A DNA stretch of 50,120 nucleotides from Pseudomonadota bacterium (GTDB taxonomy: Bacteria; Pseudomonadota; Gammaproteobacteria; Burkholderiales; Burkholderiaceae_C). Position 1 is the first letter of the stretch. Every line of letters starts with the position of its first letter. Of the stretch, positions 35,708 through 46,355 are shown piece after piece. The stretch covers positions 1 to 50,120 of the forward strand of contig JAFECU010000100.1 of assembly GCA_018242005.1 (NCBI GenBank), read 5' to 3'. The position numbers were made by a program, and so were the translations under genes. The notes beneath the pieces were generated by a model, which made no database searches, had not been told where the DNA came from, and saw nothing but the letters and a program-made list of their open reading frames with translations.

Positions 35708-36436
35708 TCATTCGCCCAGATAGGCGGCGCGCACGCGCGGGTCGGACAGCAGCTCCTGCCCCGCGCCGGTCATGGTGACCAGGCCGGACTCCATGACATA
35801 GCCGCGATCGGCAATGGCCAGCGCGCGGCTGGCGTTCTGCTCGACCAGCACGATGGTCACGCCCAGGGCATACACGTCGCGCACGACCTCGAAGATCTTG
35901 TCCACCATGATGGGCGACAGGCCCATGGAGGGCTCGTCGAGCAGCAGCACCTTGGGCTGACTCATGAGCGCACGGCCCATGGCCAGCATCTGCTGCTCGC
36001 CACCGCTCATGGTGCCGGCCAGTTGGTCCTTGCGCTCGCGCAGGCGCGGGAAGATGGTGAACATCCTCTCCACATCGGCGGCGATGCCGGCCTTGTCGTT
36101 GCGCGTGTAGGCGCCCATGAGCAAGTTCTCGGTGATCGTCATGCGGGCAAACACGCCGCGGCCTTCGGGCACCATCACCAGACCCTGCTTGACGAGGTCC
36201 CAGGCGCCGCGGCCCTTGATGCTCTTGCCCAGGTACTCGATGTCGCCATCGTTGAAGCTGAGCGTGCCGGTGATGGCCTTCATGGTGGTGGTCTTGCCAG
36301 CGCCGTTGGAGCCGATCAGCGAGACCAGCTCGCCCTCGCGCACTTCGAAGTCCACCCCCTTGACGGCCTGGATGCCGCCATAGGCCACTTTCAGCCCCCT
36401 GATGTTCAGCAGTACTTTGTTGGATTTTTCGGCCAT
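35708..36436 (-). CDS. livF: Branched-chain amino acid ABC transporter ATPase LivF
   Basis: 242 residues. Walker A is GSNGAGKTT (42-50), the signature is MSGGEQQML and Walker B is VLLLDEPSMGLSP. The short LivF form ends RVRAAYLGE, the family C-terminus. With LivG it powers the LivHM permease. It is the last gene of livH-livM-livG-livF; 12 bp separate it from livG. Confidence 0.95.
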   Translation of the reverse strand: MAEKSNKVLLNIRGLKVAYGGIQAVKGVDFEVREGELVSLIGSNGAGKTTTMKAITGTLSFNDGDIEYLGKSIKGRGAWDLVKQGLVMVPEGRGVFARMTITENLLMGAYTRNDKAGIAADVERMFTIFPRLRERKDQLAGTMSGGEQQMLAMGRALMSQPKVLLLDEPSMGLSPIMVDKIFEVVRDVYALGVTIVLVEQNASRALAIADRGYVMESGLVTMTGAGQELLSDPRVRAAYLGE

Positions 36437-36448
36437 GTCTTCTGTCCT

Positions 36449-37231
36449 TCAGTGCCCGCCGGTACCCAGGTAGGCCTCGATCACTTTTTCATTCTTCTGC
36501 ACCTCGGCCGGCGTGCCTTCGGCAATCTGCTTGCCGTAGTCGAGCACCGTCACGCGGTCGCACAGGCCCATGATGAGCTTGACGTCGTGCTCGATGATGA
36601 GAATGGTGCGGTTGTCCTTGCGGATGCGGTCGATCAGCTCGCGCAGCTGCACCTTCTCGGTGGCATTCATGCCAGCCGCGGGCTCGTCGAGCGCAATGAG
36701 CTGCGGATCGGTGGCGAGGGCGCGCGCGATCTCCAGCCGGCGCTGGTCGCCGTAGGACAGGGTGCGCGCCTTGTAGTCGGCAAACCTGCCCACACCCACG
36801 TAGTCCAGCAGCTCCTGCGCGCGCTGGCGTATGGCCTCCTCCTCGGCCTTGAAGCGCCGGGTGCGCAGCACCGCGCCAAACAGCCCCGAATGGGTGCGGA
36901 TATGCCGCCCCACCATGACGTTCTCCAGCGCCGTCATCTCGGCAAACAACCGGATGTTCTGGAAGGTGCGCGCAATGCCGGCCTTGGCCACCTTGTGCAC
37001 CGCGGTGGGCTCGTAGGGCTTGCCCGCGAGCTCGAAGCTGCCCGAGTCGGGTGTGTAAAGGCCGGTGATGACGTTGAAGAACGTCGTTTTGCCCGCACCG
37101 TTGGGGCCGATCAGGCCGTAGACCTGGCCCTGGCCAATGGTGATGCCCACGTCGGACAGGGCCTGCAGGCCGCCAAAGCGCTTGGAGATGCCCGCGACCC
37201 TCAGCACCACTTCTTTCGATGTTTCTGCCAT
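36449..37231 (-). CDS. livG: Branched-chain amino acid ABC transporter ATPase LivG
   Basis: 260 residues. Walker A is GPNGAGKTT (42-50), the signature is LSYGDQRRLEIARAL, Walker B is LIALDEPAAGMN and the H-loop is LIIEHD. The LivG-specific insert GIARTFQNIRLFAEMTALEN is present, as is the C-terminal VIEAYLG. It is co-transcribed between livM (21 bp) and livF (12 bp). Confidence 0.95.
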   Translation of the reverse strand: MAETSKEVVLRVAGISKRFGGLQALSDVGITIGQGQVYGLIGPNGAGKTTFFNVITGLYTPDSGSFELAGKPYEPTAVHKVAKAGIARTFQNIRLFAEMTALENVMVGRHIRTHSGLFGAVLRTRRFKAEEEAIRQRAQELLDYVGVGRFADYKARTLSYGDQRRLEIARALATDPQLIALDEPAAGMNATEKVQLRELIDRIRKDNRTILIIEHDVKLIMGLCDRVTVLDYGKQIAEGTPAEVQKNEKVIEAYLGTGGH

Positions 37232-37252
37232 GTTCTTGCTCTAACGGTGGTG

Positions 37253-38329
37253 TCAGGTTTTGTGGGTCAGGCTCTTGCCATGCTCGGGCGAAGGCCACAG
37301 GCCGCGCGGGCGCAGCAGCATGATGATGATCATGGCCAGGGCGATCAGCAGTTGGCGCAGGATGGACGCGTCCAGGCGCCCATCGGTCATGGCCTGCAGC
37401 GGGCCGGCCACGTAGCGCAGCACCTCGGGCAGGGCCGAAAGCAGCACGGCACCCAGAATCACACCGGGAATATGGCCCAGGCCGCCGAGCACCACCATGG
37501 CGACGATCATCACCGACTCCATCAGACTGAAGGACTCGGGCGAGACAAAACCCTGGAAGGCACTGAACATGGCGCCCGACACGCCACCAAACGAGGCGCC
37601 CATGCCGAAGGCCAGGAGCTTCATGTTGCGCGTGTTGATGCCCATGGCCTTGGCGGCGATCTCGTCCTCGCGGATGGCCATCCAGGCGCGGCCTATGCGC
37701 GAGTCCTGCAGGCGGTAGCAAATCACCACGGTGAGCAGCACCAGCGCCAGGAACAGGTAGTAGTACAGCGTGACGGAGTTGATGTCGAAGCCGAACAGTT
37801 CCAGGCGCCGCCCCAGGTCCAGCCCGAAGACCTTCACCGAGTCGATCTGCCCCAGGCCCTTGGGGCCGTTGGTGAGGTTGATCGGATGGTCCAGATTGTT
37901 CATGAAGATGCGGATGATCTCGCCGAAGCCCAGCGTCACGATGGCCAGATAGTCGCCCCGCAGCTTGAGCACCGGTATGCCCAGCAGCACCCCGGCCGTG
38001 GCCGCCAGCAGCAGCGCCAGTGGAATCACCGCCCACAGCGACAGGTGCATGCCGTCGGGGAAATGCTGCGCGAACCAGGCGAAGTTGTCCGTCAGGTGGG
38101 GCGAGGCCAGAAGGCCGAACATGTAGGCCCCCACGGCGTAGAAGGCGACATAGCCCAGATCCAGCAGGCCGGCGTAGCCGACCACGATGTTCAGGCCCAG
38201 GGCCAGCATCACGTACAGCAGCGCCAGGTCGGCGATACGCACCCAGGCGTTGCCGAACGATTGCAGTATGAGCGGCAGCACCAGCAGCGCGATGGCGCCG
38301 ATGATCCAGGTGGCTTTGTTGTTTTTCAT
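37253..38329 (-). CDS. livM: Branched-chain amino acid ABC transporter permease LivM
   Basis: 358 residues with about ten membrane segments. LALGLNIVVGYAGLLDLGYV followed by AFYAVGAY is the LivM hallmark. The cytoplasmic coupling loop carries YRLQDSRIGRAWMAIREDE then IAAKAMGIN. ATG 38329 is preceded by GGGAGAGC and begins MKNNKATWIIGAI; a longer frame is not homologous. It pairs with LivH, 13 bp upstream. Confidence 0.95.
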   Translation of the reverse strand: MKNNKATWIIGAIALLVLPLILQSFGNAWVRIADLALLYVMLALGLNIVVGYAGLLDLGYVAFYAVGAYMFGLLASPHLTDNFAWFAQHFPDGMHLSLWAVIPLALLLAATAGVLLGIPVLKLRGDYLAIVTLGFGEIIRIFMNNLDHPINLTNGPKGLGQIDSVKVFGLDLGRRLELFGFDINSVTLYYYLFLALVLLTVVICYRLQDSRIGRAWMAIREDEIAAKAMGINTRNMKLLAFGMGASFGGVSGAMFSAFQGFVSPESFSLMESVMIVAMVVLGGLGHIPGVILGAVLLSALPEVLRYVAGPLQAMTDGRLDASILRQLLIALAMIIIMLLRPRGLWPSPEHGKSLTHKT

Positions 38330-38342
38330 GGCGTGCTCTCCC

Positions 38343-39272
38343 TCAGGCACGGTCGGCCACGCGCTCACCCAGCAGGCCCGATGGGCGCAGCGTGAGGATG
38401 ATGATGAGCACGATGAACGCAAAGATGTCGGTGTAGTTGCTGCCCAGCACGCCGCCGGTGAGCTCACCGATGTAGCCCGAGCCTATGGCCTCGATGAGAC
38501 CCAGCAGAATGCCCCCGACCACGGCGCCCGCCAGGTTGCCGATGCCGCCGAACACCGCCGCCGTGAAGGCCTTGAGTCCCGGCAGAAAGCCCATGGTGTG
38601 CTGTGCCGTGCCGTAGTTGGATGCGTACATGATGCCGGCGATGGCCGCGAGCACGGCGCCGATGATGAAGGTGGCCGAGATCACCATGTCCGGCTTGACG
38701 CCCATGAGTGCGGCCACGCGCGGGTTTTCGGCCGTGGCGCGCATGGCGCGGCCCAGGCGCGTGTAGCTCACCAGGTAGACCATGGAGGCCAGCGCCACCA
38801 CCGTCACCGCCAGGATCAGCACCTGGGTGGAGGTGATGACCGCACCGCCGATCTGGAAGGGCGTGGCCGGCAGCAGCGTGGGATAAGGTTTGTAATTGGG
38901 CTTCCAGATGATCATGGCCAGGGTCTGCAGCAGCAGTGACATGCCAATGGCCGTGATCAGGGGCGCCAGGCGCGGGCTGCTGCGCAGGCGCTTGTAGGCG
39001 ATTTTCTCGATCGAGTAATTCAGGGCCGCCGCCACCACGCAGGCAATCAGCGTGGCCAGCAGCAGGATGAGCCAGCCGGGCGCGCCGGGCATGGCGTCCT
39101 GCATCAGGCCGATGCAGCTCCAGCTGGTCAGCGCCCCAATCATGAGCACCTCCCCGTGGGCGAAGTTGATGAGCTGGATGATGCCGTACACCATGGTATA
39201 GCCCAAGGCTATCAAGGCGTACATGCTGCCCAGGACCAGACCGTTGATGATCTGTTGCAGCAGTATGTCCAT
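38343..39272 (-). CDS. livH: Branched-chain amino acid ABC transporter permease LivH
   Basis: 309 residues. MDILLQQIINGLVLGSMYAL and the segment ALGYTMVYGIIQLINFAHGE are diagnostic of LivH. The coupling loop is YTRLGRAMRATAENPRVAAL. It is the first gene of livHMGF. The operon promoter must lie in 39273-39351, between this start and the rarA terminator. Confidence 0.95.
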   Translation of the reverse strand: MDILLQQIINGLVLGSMYALIALGYTMVYGIIQLINFAHGEVLMIGALTSWSCIGLMQDAMPGAPGWLILLLATLIACVVAAALNYSIEKIAYKRLRSSPRLAPLITAIGMSLLLQTLAMIIWKPNYKPYPTLLPATPFQIGGAVITSTQVLILAVTVVALASMVYLVSYTRLGRAMRATAENPRVAALMGVKPDMVISATFIIGAVLAAIAGIMYASNYGTAQHTMGFLPGLKAFTAAVFGGIGNLAGAVVGGILLGLIEAIGSGYIGELTGGVLGSNYTDIFAFIVLIIILTLRPSGLLGERVADRA

Positions 39273-39351
39273 AAAAAGTCCTTTGTATCGACCGGCTCGC
39301 GAGCAGGTACCGCCAATCGGTACAGCCTTGTGGGCCCGTCTGCCATTCAGC

Positions 39352-39385
39352 AAAAAACCCGCGAGGCAAGGATGTGCGCGGGTTT
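39352..39385 (-). terminator. Intrinsic terminator of rarA
   Basis: A 9-bp stem, AAACCCGCG (39355-39363) and CGCGGGTTT (39377-39385), has an A run from 39352, giving a T run on the minus strand. It lies 114 bases beyond the rarA stop and insulates livH. Confidence 0.85.
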
Positions 39386-39499
39386 GGTGCGAAATTCTGT
39401 CACGGGAATTGCCCCGCCCATGGCACGGTGGGGCGGTGTTTTCCCTGGTTTTTAGTGGATCAAGCCGCCAATGCAAGCCCGGCACGGGCAAGATGGGCG

Positions 39500-40813
39500 T
39501 CAGCCTTCCTTGGACCTTGGCTTCGCGGCCACGTTGCGCGCACGCAACTCTTCGAGCTTTTGCCCGATCTTGATCTCCAGCCCCCGGGGCACGGGCGCAT
39601 AAAAGCCCGGAGGCTCCATGCCGTCGGGCAGGTAGCTCTCGCCGGCGGCAAAGCCGCCCTCCTCGTCATGGGCATAGCGGTAGCCCTTGCCGTAGTCCAG
39701 TTCCTTCATCAGCTGGGTCGGCGCGTTGCGCAGGTGCATGGGCACGGGCCGCGTGCCATCGTGCTTCACGAAGGCGCGCGCCTTGTTGTAGGCGATGTAG
39801 CCCGCGTTGCTCTTGGGCGCCACGGCCAGGTAGAGCACGGCCTGGGCCAGGGCCAGCTCGCCCTCGGGGCTGCCCAGGCGCTCGTAGGTCTGTGCCGCCT
39901 CGTTGGCGATCTGCATGGCGCGCGGGTCGGCCAAGCCTATGTCCTCCCAGGCCATGCGCACGATGCGCCGCGCCATGTAGCGCGGGTCGGCTCCGCCGTC
40001 GAGCATGCGCAGCAGCCAGTACAGCGCGGCGTCGGGGTCGGAGCCGCGCACCGACTTGTGCAGCGCGCTGATGGTGTCATAGAACTGCTCGCCACCCTTG
40101 TCGTAGCGGCGCATCTGCTGGCCCAGCACCTGGAGCAGCCAGTCGTCGGTGATCGCCCCGATCTGCGCCTGGGCGGCCGTGATGGCCAGGGTCTCCAGCG
40201 TGTTGAGCAGTCGCCGGGCATCGCCGTCGGCGTAGCCAATCAGGCGTTGCAAAGCTTCTTCTTCGATAGCTGGCAGGGCTTGCAACGCCTGGGCCTTGGC
40301 CACAATTTGTCGCAACTCGTCGGCGGACAGGGGCTGCAGCACATAGACCGTGGCACGTGACAGCAGCGCGGAATTCACCTCGAACGAGGGGTTCTCGGTG
40401 GTCGCACCCACGAAGGTGAAGAGACCGCTTTCCACATGCGGCAAAAACGCATCCTGCTGACTCTTGTTGAAGCGATGCACCTCATCGACGAAGACGATGG
40501 TGCCTTGCTGCATCAGGCCATCGCGCGCGCTCTCGGCCAGCTGCACCGCGTCGCGTATGTCCTTGACGCCGCCGAGCACCGCGCTGATGGCAATGAACTG
40601 CGCATCAAAGGCCTGGGCCATCAGCCGCGCAATGGTGGTCTTGCCCACGCCCGGCGGCCCCCAGAAGATGCACGAGTGCGGGCGCCCCGACTCGAACGCC
40701 AGGCGCAGCGGTTTGCCCGGCCCCAGCACATGCTGCTGGCCTATGACTTCGGCCAGGCTGCGCGGGCGCAGGCGCTCGGCCAGCGGTTGGTGGGAGGCTT
40801 TGGCGGCAGACAT
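39500..40813 (-). CDS. rarA: Replication-associated recombination protein A (AAA+ ATPase)
   Basis: 437 residues. Walker A is GPPGVGKT (52-59) and Walker B is [10 protein letters not shown] (106-115). [20 protein letters not shown] is the sensor 1/arginine-finger region. The C-terminal MgsA part includes [20 protein letters not shown] and [12 protein letters not shown]. It acts at stalled replication forks. ATG 40813 is the family start. A stretch near residues 176-192 ([12 protein letters not shown]) is encoded by DNA with a 10-bp inverted repeat and a GATAGCTGGCAG box like the dispersed repeat. Confidence 0.96.
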   Translation of the reverse strand: MSAAKASHQPLAERLRPRSLAEVIGQQHVLGPGKPLRLAFESGRPHSCIFWGPPGVGKTTIARLMAQAFDAQFIAISAVLGGVKDIRDAVQLAESARDGLMQQGTIVFVDEVHRFNKSQQDAFLPHVESGLFTFVGATTENPSFEVNSALLSRATVYVLQPLSADELRQIVAKAQALQALPAIEEEALQRLIGYADGDARRLLNTLETLAITAAQAQIGAITDDWLLQVLGQQMRRYDKGGEQFYDTISALHKSVRGSDPDAALYWLLRMLDGGADPRYMARRIVRMAWEDIGLADPRAMQIANEAAQTYERLGSPEGELALAQAVLYLAVAPKSNAGYIAYNKARAFVKHDGTRPVPMHLRNAPTQLMKELDYGKGYRYAHDEEGGFAAGESYLPDGMEPPGFYAPVPRGLEIKIGQKLEELRARNVAAKPRSKEG

Positions 40814-40879
40814 GGGGTGATCGTAGCCGTTGACCACGGCCCCACCCGGCATATCGCGCGGTTTCTATGATGGTCCACC

Positions 40880-41533
40880 ATGCCCGCCCCCGCCGATGAC
40901 GAAACCCTGGACGCGCTGCTGCTGCGCGTGCGCGCCTGCCGCATCTGCGCTGCCCATCTGCCGCTGGGCCCCCGCCCGGTGCTGCAGGCCGGCAGCGGCG
41001 CGCGCATATTGCTGGCCAGCCAGGCGCCGGGGCGCAAGGTGCACGCGAGCGGCATACCCTTCGACGACGCCAGCGGCGAACGCCTGCGCGGCTGGCTGGG
41101 CGTGACGCCCGCGCAGTTCTACGACCCTGAGTCTTTCGCCATCCTGCCCATGGGCTTCTGCTACCCCGGCAGGGGGCCGTCGGGCGACCTGCCGCCTCGC
41201 CCCGAATGCGCGCCGGCCTGGCGCGCGCCGCTGCTGGCAAGGCTGCCGCATTTGCAGCTGACACTGGTGATAGGCCAGTACGCGCTCGCCTGGCATGTGC
41301 CGGATGCGCCGCGCAATCTCACCGAGGCGGTACGCGCCTGGTGCGGCGATGCCCACCACAATGAGCGCCACACGCTGGTGCTGCCCCACCCCAGCCCGCG
41401 CAACAACGGCTGGTTCAAGCGCAATCCCTGGTTCGAGGCCGAGCTGCTGCCGCTGCTGCGCGCGCGTGTGGCCGAGGTGCTGGCCGGCTCGCCGCCCGAG
41501 CTCGGCGCTGGATTGCCGCCGGCGCGCAAATGA
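40880..41533 (+). CDS. Uracil-DNA glycosylase superfamily protein
   Basis: 217 residues. SQAPGRKVHASGIPFDDASG then ERLRGWL is the motif-1 region, and LPHPSPRNNGWFKRNPWF is the motif-2 region with the active-site His. MGFCYPGRG and LVIGQYALAWHV fit the same fold. This subgroup is annotated only as UDG-family, and its lesion preference is not known. Two N-terminal cysteines (CRIC) alone are too few to argue for the iron-sulfur cluster of family 4. It stands alone on the plus strand between rarA and lolA. Confidence 0.87.
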   Translation: MPAPADDETLDALLLRVRACRICAAHLPLGPRPVLQAGSGARILLASQAPGRKVHASGIPFDDASGERLRGWLGVTPAQFYDPESFAILPMGFCYPGRGPSGDLPPRPECAPAWRAPLLARLPHLQLTLVIGQYALAWHVPDAPRNLTEAVRAWCGDAHHNERHTLVLPHPSPRNNGWFKRNPWFEAELLPLLRARVAEVLAGSPPELGAGLPPARK

Positions 41534-41549
41534 GGCGCTTGTGCAGCGG

Positions 41550-42182
41550 CTACGGCTTCAGCACATCCGCACCCGCGGGCGGCTTGAACTGGAAGGTGCC
41601 GGCGGGAAGCACGGGGTTCACCTGCATGGCCGTGAAGCGGATCTGCGAGCGCTGGCCGAAGCTGTCGAGAATGTCCAGCGCCGCCAGCCTGTCGCCCTCG
41701 AAGCCCACGCGCACGCTCTTGAGCTGGCCGCCCTGGGTCTTCGGGGTCGCCAGCACCCATTGCAGGCCGTCCTGCTCGGGCGCGGCCTCCAGCCGGTAGT
41801 CGGCGCGCAACGCGGCCAGGTCGGGCGCCGAGGTCAAGAGTGCCGCAGGCGTGCTGCCCAGGGCCTGGGCCTGGGCGCGCTCGGTCACCTGGTTCAGGTC
41901 CACGTCGTAGAGCCACAGCGTCTTGCCGTCGGCGACGATGGTTTGTTCAAACGGCTTTTTGTAGACGAACTTGAAGCGCCCCGGGCGCTGGAACTCAAAG
42001 CTGCCGCTCGACAGCTTGGGGCGTTGCGCCTGGCCGTCTTTCGGCGGCGCGGTCACGGTCTGCGTGAAGTCGGAGCGGCCGCTGCGCGCATGGGCCATGA
42101 ATTCCTCCAGGCTTTTCAGGCCGTCTGCACATGCCCATGGGGCGGTGGACGCTATCAAAATTGCTGTCATCCAGCGTTTCAT
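41550..42182 (-). CDS. lolA: Outer-membrane lipoprotein carrier protein LolA
   Basis: 210 residues. A signal peptide (WMTAILIASTAPWACA) is followed by SDFTQTVTAPPKDG and SGSFEFQRPGRFKFVYKKPF. Then come QTIVADGKTLWLYDVDLNQV and the C-terminal hydrophobic half-barrel. LolA ferries lipoproteins from LolCDE to LolB. ATG 42182 is 11 bp after the ftsK stop, so the two are co-transcribed, as in many betaproteobacteria. Confidence 0.95.
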   Translation of the reverse strand: MKRWMTAILIASTAPWACADGLKSLEEFMAHARSGRSDFTQTVTAPPKDGQAQRPKLSSGSFEFQRPGRFKFVYKKPFEQTIVADGKTLWLYDVDLNQVTERAQAQALGSTPAALLTSAPDLAALRADYRLEAAPEQDGLQWVLATPKTQGGQLKSVRVGFEGDRLAALDILDSFGQRSQIRFTAMQVNPVLPAGTFQFKPPAGADVLKP

Positions 42183-42193
42183 GCGCCAGGCTC

Positions 42194-44533
42194 CTACTCT
42201 GCGCGCGCGGGCACCAACACCTCGCGCTGGCCGCTGGTTGTGAGGCCGCTGACCAGGCCGGCCTTTTCCATGTCTTCGAGCAGCCGCGCCGACCGGTTGT
42301 AGCCTATGCGCAGCTTGCGCTGCACGTAGGAGATACTGGCCTTGCGGTCCTTGAGCACCACCTCCACGGCCTGGTCGTACATGGGGTCCTTCTCGCCGTC
42401 GCCGCCATCGCTGTCGCCGAAGCCAAAGCCGCTGTCCTCGCCATCGACGGAGCCGCCTTCGAGCACGCCTTCGATGTAGTCGGGCTCGCCCTGTTCCTTG
42501 AGATAGCTGACCACGCGGTGCACCTCCTCGTCCGACACGAAGGCACCATGCACGCGTATCGGCAGGCCCGTGCCGCTGGCCATGTAGAGCATGTCGCCCA
42601 TGCCCAGAAGCGCCTCGGCGCCCATCTGGTCGAGGATGGTGCGGCTGTCGATCTTGCTGCCCACCGAGAACGCGATGCGCGTGGGAATATTGGCCTTGAT
42701 GAGACCGGTGATCACGTCGACGCTCGGGCGCTGCGTGGCCAGAATCAGGTGGATGCCGGCGGCACGCGCCTTCTGCGCCAGGCGGGCGATCAACTCCTCG
42801 ATCTTCTTGCCCACGACCATCATCAGATCGGCCAGCTCGTCGATCACGACCACGATGTGCGGCAGGCGCTCGAGCGGCTCGGGCTGCTCGGGCGTGAGGC
42901 TGAAGGGGTTGGGGATGGACTCCTCCCGCGCCTTGGCGTCGTCGATCTTCGTGTTGTAGCCCGCGAGGTTGCGCACGCCGAGCTTGCTCATGAGCTTGTA
43001 GCGCCGCTCCATCTCGGCCACGCACCAGTTCAGGCCATGGGCGGCCTGCTTCATGTCGGTCACCACCGGGCACAGCAGGTGCGGTATGCCTTCGTAGACC
43101 GACATTTCCAGCATCTTCGGGTCGATCATCAAGAGGCGCACGTCGCGCGCCTCGGCCTTGTAGAGCAGCGACAGGATCATCGCGTTGATGCCCACCGATT
43201 TGCCCGAACCCGTAGTACCCGCCACCAGGCAATGCGGCATCTTGGCCAGGTCGGCCACCACGGGCGCGCCCACAATGTCCTTGCCCAGACCCATGGTCAA
43301 GAGGCTCTTGGCGTCGTGGTAGACCTGCGAGCCCAGGATTTCCGTCAGGCGGATGGTCTGGCGCTTGGCATTGGGCAGTTCCAGTGCCATGAAGTTCTTG
43401 CCCGGTATGGTCTCGATCACGCGGATGGACACCAGCGACAGCGAGCGTGCCAGGTCCTTGGCCAGGTTCACGATCTGCGAGCCCTTGACGCCGGTGGCCG
43501 GCTCGATCTCATAGCGCGTGATCACCGGGCCGGGGCTGGCCGCGACCACCGTGACCTCCACGCCAAAGTCCTTGAGCTTTTTCTCGATCAGGCGGCTGGT
43601 CATCTCCAGCGTTTCGGGCGACACGGTCTCCTGGCGCGCCTGCGCCGCGTCCAGCAGGTCCACCTGCGGCAGGCGGCTGTCGGGCATGTCGCTGAACAAG
43701 GGCTTCTGGCGCTCCTTGACCACGCGCGTGCTCTGCGGCGGGTCGGCGAACACGGGCTCGACGATTTGCACGGGGCGTGGGTGCTGAACCTCGCTCTCGT
43801 GGCGCTCCTCCTGCACCACCTCCTCGCGCTCGCGTGCGGCGCGCTTGCCCACGGCCACGTCCTTGGCCTTCTCGCGCTGCGCACGGCCGGTCTGGACCAA
43901 CGCATCGATGCGCGCGCCCAGGCGCTCGGCCAGATGGCCCCAGGAGAAGCGAAACACCAGCGCCGCGCCCAGCACCACCAGAATCACGCCCGCCAGGCCC
44001 GAGCCCGTGAAGCCCAGCCATTTCACCGCCGCCGGCCCCGTCACATAACCCAGCATGCCGCCGGCATGGCCGGGCAGCAGGCCCTCAAAGCGGTACAGGC
44101 GTGACCACTCCAGCGCCGTGCTCGCCAGCATCAAGAGCACCAGGCCGCACCAGAACATGGCGCGCCGCGGCCAGGGCCCACGGGCCGTTGCGCCGGCGTC
44201 GCCACCGCGCATCCAGCGCGCCAGTGACGACAGCCAGGCCCGCACGCCTGCGGCCACGCACCACCAGACGGAAAAGCCCAGCATGAAATAGCTGCCATCG
44301 GCCAGCCAGGCGCCCAGGCGCCCCACCCAGTTGGCCAGCGGACGACCATCGCCCGCGCCGGAGGTGGACCAGGCCGCGTCCTGCGCGGAATAGCTGACCA
44401 GGGCCAGCAGCCAGAAGACCAGGGCCAGTAGGCCGATGATGAGGGCCAGCTCATGGCCAAAGCGCGCCGCGGCCGAGCGCGGCGCAGAGCGGCCGCCCGC
44501 CGAAGCATTGAGGGTATTGAGGGAATAGGTCAT
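42194..44533 (-). CDS. ftsK: DNA translocase FtsK
   Basis: 779 residues. Four membrane helices occupy residues 28-195 (for example [20 protein letters not shown]). A short charged linker follows (about 200-300), then the motor domain with Walker A GTTGSGKS (439-446) and Walker [12 protein letters not shown]. The C-terminal gamma winged helix includes [20 protein letters not shown] and reads KOPS-type DNA sites. An acidic glycine-rich spacer ([18 protein letters not shown]) precedes gamma. ATG 44533 begins [11 protein letters not shown]; the upstream frame is not homologous. It is divergent from trxB. Confidence 0.96.
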   Translation of the reverse strand: MTYSLNTLNASAGGRSAPRSAAARFGHELALIIGLLALVFWLLALVSYSAQDAAWSTSGAGDGRPLANWVGRLGAWLADGSYFMLGFSVWWCVAAGVRAWLSSLARWMRGGDAGATARGPWPRRAMFWCGLVLLMLASTALEWSRLYRFEGLLPGHAGGMLGYVTGPAAVKWLGFTGSGLAGVILVVLGAALVFRFSWGHLAERLGARIDALVQTGRAQREKAKDVAVGKRAAREREEVVQEERHESEVQHPRPVQIVEPVFADPPQSTRVVKERQKPLFSDMPDSRLPQVDLLDAAQARQETVSPETLEMTSRLIEKKLKDFGVEVTVVAASPGPVITRYEIEPATGVKGSQIVNLAKDLARSLSLVSIRVIETIPGKNFMALELPNAKRQTIRLTEILGSQVYHDAKSLLTMGLGKDIVGAPVVADLAKMPHCLVAGTTGSGKSVGINAMILSLLYKAEARDVRLLMIDPKMLEMSVYEGIPHLLCPVVTDMKQAAHGLNWCVAEMERRYKLMSKLGVRNLAGYNTKIDDAKAREESIPNPFSLTPEQPEPLERLPHIVVVIDELADLMMVVGKKIEELIARLAQKARAAGIHLILATQRPSVDVITGLIKANIPTRIAFSVGSKIDSRTILDQMGAEALLGMGDMLYMASGTGLPIRVHGAFVSDEEVHRVVSYLKEQGEPDYIEGVLEGGSVDGEDSGFGFGDSDGGDGEKDPMYDQAVEVVLKDRKASISYVQRKLRIGYNRSARLLEDMEKAGLVSGLTTSGQREVLVPARAE

Positions 44534-44642
44534 GGGATAAGAGGAGCGCGCAAGCTTACCCCATGGCGGACGGGCGCAAGCCCTGGTGCGGCCAGCGCAC
44601 AAGCGCGACCGGCGCCGGCATGCACCCACCGCCCCGCCGTGA

Positions 44643-45671
<1,029 letters not shown>

Positions 45672-45686
45672 TGCGTGCGGCCGCGC

Positions 45687-45819
45687 TATAATGCGCGGCT
45701 TTGCTGAATCCAGGCGCCTAGGCGACGGGGACAGCCGGGTTACCGCCACCCGATTCATCTGGCGAGGTGAGGCTGCCAGCCACCAGGGCCGGCAGCCGTG
45801 CAACTATCGGAGTGTCCTC
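45687..45819 (+). promoter_or_regulatory. Promoter -10 box and structured leader of rpmB-rpmG
   Basis: TATAAT at 45687-45692 is a consensus -10; the -35 is weak. The transcript would carry a leader of about 120 nt with a hairpin GCTGCC...GGCAGC (about 45771-45795) before the rpmB ribosome site. A leader of this length and structure could be a site for ribosomal protein autoregulation, which is unproven. Confidence 0.5.
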
Positions 45820-46053
45820 ATGGCACGCGTATGTGAAGTTACGGGCAAGAAGCCCATGGTGGGAAACAACGTCTCCCACGCCAACAACAAGACCAAGCGT
45901 CGTTTCCTGCCCAACCTGCAGTACCGCCGTTTCTGGGTGGAAAGCGAAAACCGCTGGGTGCGCCTGCGTGTTTCCAGCGCAGCCCTGCGTCTGATCGACA
46001 AGAACGGCATCGACTCCGTGCTCGCAGACATGCGTGCCCGTGGCCAAGCTTAA
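45820..46053 (+). CDS. rpmB: 50S ribosomal protein L28
   Basis: 77 residues, [20 protein letters not shown] followed by [14 protein letters not shown], the conserved L28 start, with [20 protein letters not shown] following. ATG 45820 follows ATCGGAGTG. Twenty bases separate it from rpmG; the two form the standard L28-L33 operon. Confidence 0.98.
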   Translation: MARVCEVTGKKPMVGNNVSHANNKTKRRFLPNLQYRRFWVESENRWVRLRVSSAALRLIDKNGIDSVLADMRARGQA

Positions 46054-46073
46054 TTTCCCCAAGGAGAAACACC

Positions 46074-46244
46074 ATGGCTGCTAAAGGCGGACGCGAAAAG
46101 ATCAAGCTGGTTTCCACGGCTGAAACCGGTCACTTCTACACCACCACCAAGAACAAGAAGACGATGCCCGAGAAGATGAGCATCATCAAGTTCGACCCCA
46201 AGGCTCGCAAGCATGTCGAGTACAAGGAAGCCAAGCTGAAGTAA
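46074..46244 (+). CDS. rpmG: 50S ribosomal protein L33
   Basis: 56 residues, [20 protein letters not shown] then [15 protein letters not shown] and [18 protein letters not shown]. It is the cysteine-free form of L33, which does not need zinc. AAGGAG lies at 46061-46066. A strong terminator follows 17 bases after the stop. Confidence 0.97.
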   Translation: MAAKGGREKIKLVSTAETGHFYTTTKNKKTMPEKMSIIKFDPKARKHVEYKEAKLK

Positions 46245-46261
46245 TTCGGCCCGGCTCCCGC

Positions 46262-46298
46262 AAAAAAACCGCCAAGGCGCAGGCCCTGGCGGTTTTTT
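46262..46298 (+). terminator. Intrinsic terminator of rpmB-rpmG
   Basis: A stem, AAAAAACCGCCA pairing with TGGCGGTTTTTT (46287-46298), encloses the loop AGGCGCAGGCCC. Six T residues follow the stem on the plus strand; the A run also makes it potentially bidirectional for rsmB. Confidence 0.92.
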
Positions 46299-46303
46299 CA
46301 TGC

Positions 46304-46350
46304 GTTTTTGATAGCTGCCAGCGCTTGCTACACAAGCGCAACAGCCATAT
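46304..46350 (+). repeat. Dispersed hairpin repeat, best-preserved copy
   Basis: On the plus strand it reads TTTTTGATAGCTGCCA, then a perfect stem GCGCTTG (46321-46327) / CAAGCGC (46333-46339) with loop CTACA, then AACAGCCATATTT. It lies between the rpmG terminator and the convergent rsmB stop. This is the reference for recognising the other copies. Confidence 0.75.
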
Positions 46351-46355
46351 TTCCC

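Noticed and set aside
36023-38395. A 790-residue plus-strand open frame opposite livF-livG-livM
   Set aside because: It is antisense to three clear transporter genes, His/Gln/Arg-rich as expected for the complement of high-GC codons, and shows no family motif.
42140-42182. Dispersed-repeat copy in the lolA signal peptide
   Set aside because: AATTTTGATAGCG matches the AT-rich box, but there is no hairpin or tail and the codons are ordinary for a signal peptide.
42131-44104. A 657-residue open frame opposite ftsK
   Set aside because: It is a complement shadow: composition is His/Leu/Arg/Gln-biased, there is no ribosome site and no motif.
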